Part shown: positions 62,268-64,000 of the stretch, in pieces
Numbering within the stretch: position 1 is the stretch's first letter
Layout: the number at the start of each line of letters is the position of its first letter
Source of the DNA: Litorimonas sp947503715
Lineage (GTDB): Bacteria > Pseudomonadota > Alphaproteobacteria > Caulobacterales > Maricaulaceae
NCBI RefSeq assembly: GCF_050271975.1
Contig: NZ_CP189850.1
Span: 2,852,001 to 2,916,000 of the forward strand
Direction of reading: 5' to 3'
DNA: 64,000 bases
Notes under the pieces: model-generated
What the model was told of the DNA's origin: nothing
Databases searched by the model: none
What the model saw: only the letters and a program-made list of their open reading frames with translations
Program-made: the position numbers and the translations under genes

Positions 62268-64000
62268 CTATGCCGCCTCTTCATTATATCCAAAGAGGTC
62301 GTCTAAATTGAGCAAGGATATCTCGGCTAATTCTATAGCTCTCGATCCATGCTCCACCATCTCGTCGAGTGTATGAGGAAAGCAATGAGAATTTGTTAAT
62401 GCGGCAAATTCTGAAAGTTCAGCGAGTCCGTATAACCCAGCAAGGCCCTTCAAAGTGTGACTAGCAAACTTTGCGGCTTGCTGATCTTGGGACGCGATGG
62501 CCCTACGCAATGAAGCTGTAACATCTGTTAGATCTATTTCGAATTGGCCTCTAATTTCAACCAGATCTTCGGGATCCAGCCCGTCCAATAATCCACCGGT
62601 TATTTTCATGGCAGGGACTTCAGGGTCATCAGATCTTTCGAAAGACTGTCTTTCCTGATGGCTCTTACACTGTTCGGCCACGGCATTTATCAAGTCTCTC
62701 GTATTAAATGGTTTGAGCACGACTTGATCAACGCCATAGGATTTCAGATCTTCCGCCTCATGCATATCGCCCATTGCCGTCAGGGCAATCACAGGGATTT
62801 TGGCGTTTATAGAGTCCCTTTTTCGCAGTAGTCGAACGAGTTCTTTTCCGCCCATTTCAGGCATGAAAATATCAGTTAAAAGTAAATCAAACGCTTGGAC
62901 ATCAAGAATGGATAGAGCCTCTACACCGTTAACTGCCTCAACAATTTTAGCACCATGCTTTTTGAGAATGCGCGTTACAACCATGCGGTTTGTGGCATTG
63001 TCCTCAGCCAGTAAAATTTCTTTCCCAGATATATCTTCAAAGGTGACGTCTTCGACATCCGAGACAAGCGTAGCTGAAGCCTCCGCCAACGGAATTCTAA
63101 TCCAGAAATCCGAGCCCTGTCCAAATTCACTCTCTACGCCTATTTCGCCGTTCATCATTTTTACGAGAACTTTACAGATGGTCAGTCCTAATCCAGTGCC
63201 TTCTGACGAACGGGTATCCACATCATCGATCATGTAAAACTCTTCGAACAAGCGCCCTAATTTGTCAGCCTTAATGCCGACACCTGTGTCTTTGACCCGA
63301 CACATCAAGATCCATTTTCTTTGATCGGTCTGGGTTGCATCGACGATCAATTCGACCTTACCAGTGTCTGTATATTTAATAGCGTTACTAACAAAATTCA
63401 TGAGAATCTGACGAATCCGACCGACATCACCTACCAGATGTATTTTGGAGGAGTCCTCAGACTTGATTATTAGATCAACGCCCCTCTCTTTCGCTTGCAT
63501 TGCAAACAAGCGATACACATCATCAAATACATCCGCTGCAAAAAACGGCTCGTCTCGGACTTTCACTGAACCAGACGAGATTCTGGCGTAATCCAACACA
63601 TCATTGATGATCCGCAACAGAGATTTTGACGTTCTTTCCGCGGTTTGGATGAGATGTTTTTGATCTTGTGTCAGTGGTGAATCTCCTAAAATATCCAGTA
63701 TACCCAGAACGGCATTAAAAGGCGTTCTGATTTCGTGGCTCATAGCGGAGATAAATTGTGTCTTCGCCCGGTTAGCAAGCTCAGCGGCCTCCTTTGCATC
63801 AACCAGTGCTTTCTCGGCAGCCTTTGCTTCTGAAATATCCCGAATATAGGCGATAAAAATATCACCTGAAGAGCTCCGACTTCTGGAAATAGCGAGTTCT
63901 GACATGAACTCCTCTCCGTTCGACCGAACGGCCTCGATTTCAATACGCTGACCTAGGATGTTGGCTTTGCCGGTTTCCCTCATTCTCTCCATACCAGCAT
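62268..64000 (-). CDS. Hybrid sensor histidine kinase with REC and HPt domains, partial (N-terminus beyond right edge)
   Basis: About 577 residues are present and the frame is open at the right edge. The N-terminal part matches the end of a PAS domain (TGKANILGQRIEIEAVRSNGEEFMSELAISRS), followed by HisKA (SAMSHEIRTPFNAVLGI, phospho-His), HATPase (N-box NFVSNAIKYT, G-box DTGVGI and GTGLGLTICK), a receiver (ILLAEDNATNRMV, LLLTDIFMPEMGG, LKPF) and an HPt domain (ASHTLKGLAGLYGL). This is a complete His-Asp-His phosphorelay that can pass phosphate to the NtrC-type regulator downstream. The sensed signal is not visible. The next gene starts 8 bases after its stop. Confidence 0.9.
   Translation of the reverse strand, partial: AGMERMRETGKANILGQRIEIEAVRSNGEEFMSELAISRSRSSSGDIFIAYIRDISEAKAAEKALVDAKEAAELANRAKTQFISAMSHEIRTPFNAVLGILDILGDSPLTQDQKHLIQTAERTSKSLLRIINDVLDYARISSGSVKVRDEPFFAADVFDDVYRLFAMQAKERGVDLIIKSEDSSKIHLVGDVGRIRQILMNFVSNAIKYTDTGKVELIVDATQTDQRKWILMCRVKDTGVGIKADKLGRLFEEFYMIDDVDTRSSEGTGLGLTICKVLVKMMNGEIGVESEFGQGSDFWIRIPLAEASATLVSDVEDVTFEDISGKEILLAEDNATNRMVVTRILKKHGAKIVEAVNGVEALSILDVQAFDLLLTDIFMPEMGGKELVRLLRKRDSINAKIPVIALTAMGDMHEAEDLKSYGVDQVVLKPFNTRDLINAVAEQCKSHQERQSFERSDDPEVPAMKITGGLLDGLDPEDLVEIRGQFEIDLTDVTASLRRAIASQDQQAAKFASHTLKGLAGLYGLAELSEFAALTNSHCFPHTLDEMVEHGSRAIELAEISLLNLDDLFGYNEEAA

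Noticed and set aside
1..64000. CRISPR arrays, tRNA genes, complete insertion sequences
   Set aside because: No evenly spaced repeats, no tRNA T-loop with cloverleaf, and no transposase-like protein were found on either strand.

Overview
The window looks like chromosomal DNA of a marine, Caulobacter-like alphaproteobacterium (Hyphomonadaceae/Maricaulales type). This is an inference from gene families and local order (ETF-QO, TPR protein, ispE; a long FabH-like ketosynthase; ZapE; RarA; SdhCDA; nadABC), not from a marker gene. No rRNA, tRNA or CRISPR array was found.

Positions 1-44,000 are GC-rich and mostly housekeeping. They hold isoprenoid synthesis (ispE, cut by the left edge), electron transfer (ETF-QO; sdhCDA at 23.9-26.4 kb with sdhB alone at 15.3-16.0 kb), DNA repair (a family-4-like uracil-DNA glycosylase, rnhB, rarA), NAD synthesis (nadA, then nadB-nadC followed by an HglS-like gene), a polyprenol-linked glycosyltransferase pair, an RND efflux pair, and envelope proteins (CreD, an amidase lipoprotein, a TM-helix channel). 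Two loci may bear on cell-wall stress: a lipoprotein subclass B1 metallo-beta-lactamase at 6.5 kb, and a BlaI repressor with an M56-M23 membrane peptidase at 22-23.8 kb whose start region carries overlapping palindromes.

At about 45.26 kb the DNA changes abruptly. A FixJ-like response regulator, downstream of which lies a FixK-like regulator, has lost the start of its receiver domain. It abuts, head to head, the 3' remnant of an RTX-repeat secreted protein. Beyond this point the DNA is visibly more AT-rich.

From 46.3 to 60.8 kb is an exopolysaccharide-type locus in three transcription units. A leftward operon encodes a secreted Ig-like protein, a membrane-anchored glycoside hydrolase-like protein and a GT4 enzyme. 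A rightward operon encodes a GT2-STAS fusion, a Wzx-type flippase and a 1042-residue PTPS-related membrane protein. A second rightward operon encodes a TolC-like outer-membrane lipoprotein, an AlgI-like MBOAT acyltransferase and an SGNH/AlgJ-like protein with a duplicated C-terminal module. Each unit has a -24/-12 (sigma-54) type promoter, and the two promoter regions carry repeated TTTTGCA/TGCAAAA boxes. Next to them (60.8-64.0 kb) are an NtrC-type sigma-54 activator with GAFTGA and a hybrid histidine kinase with an HPt domain, cut by the right edge. The inferred logic is a phosphorelay that switches on a sigma-54 regulon making, acylating and exporting a surface polysaccharide. The GT2-STAS fusion, the shared enhancer boxes and the rearranged left boundary are the most unusual parts.
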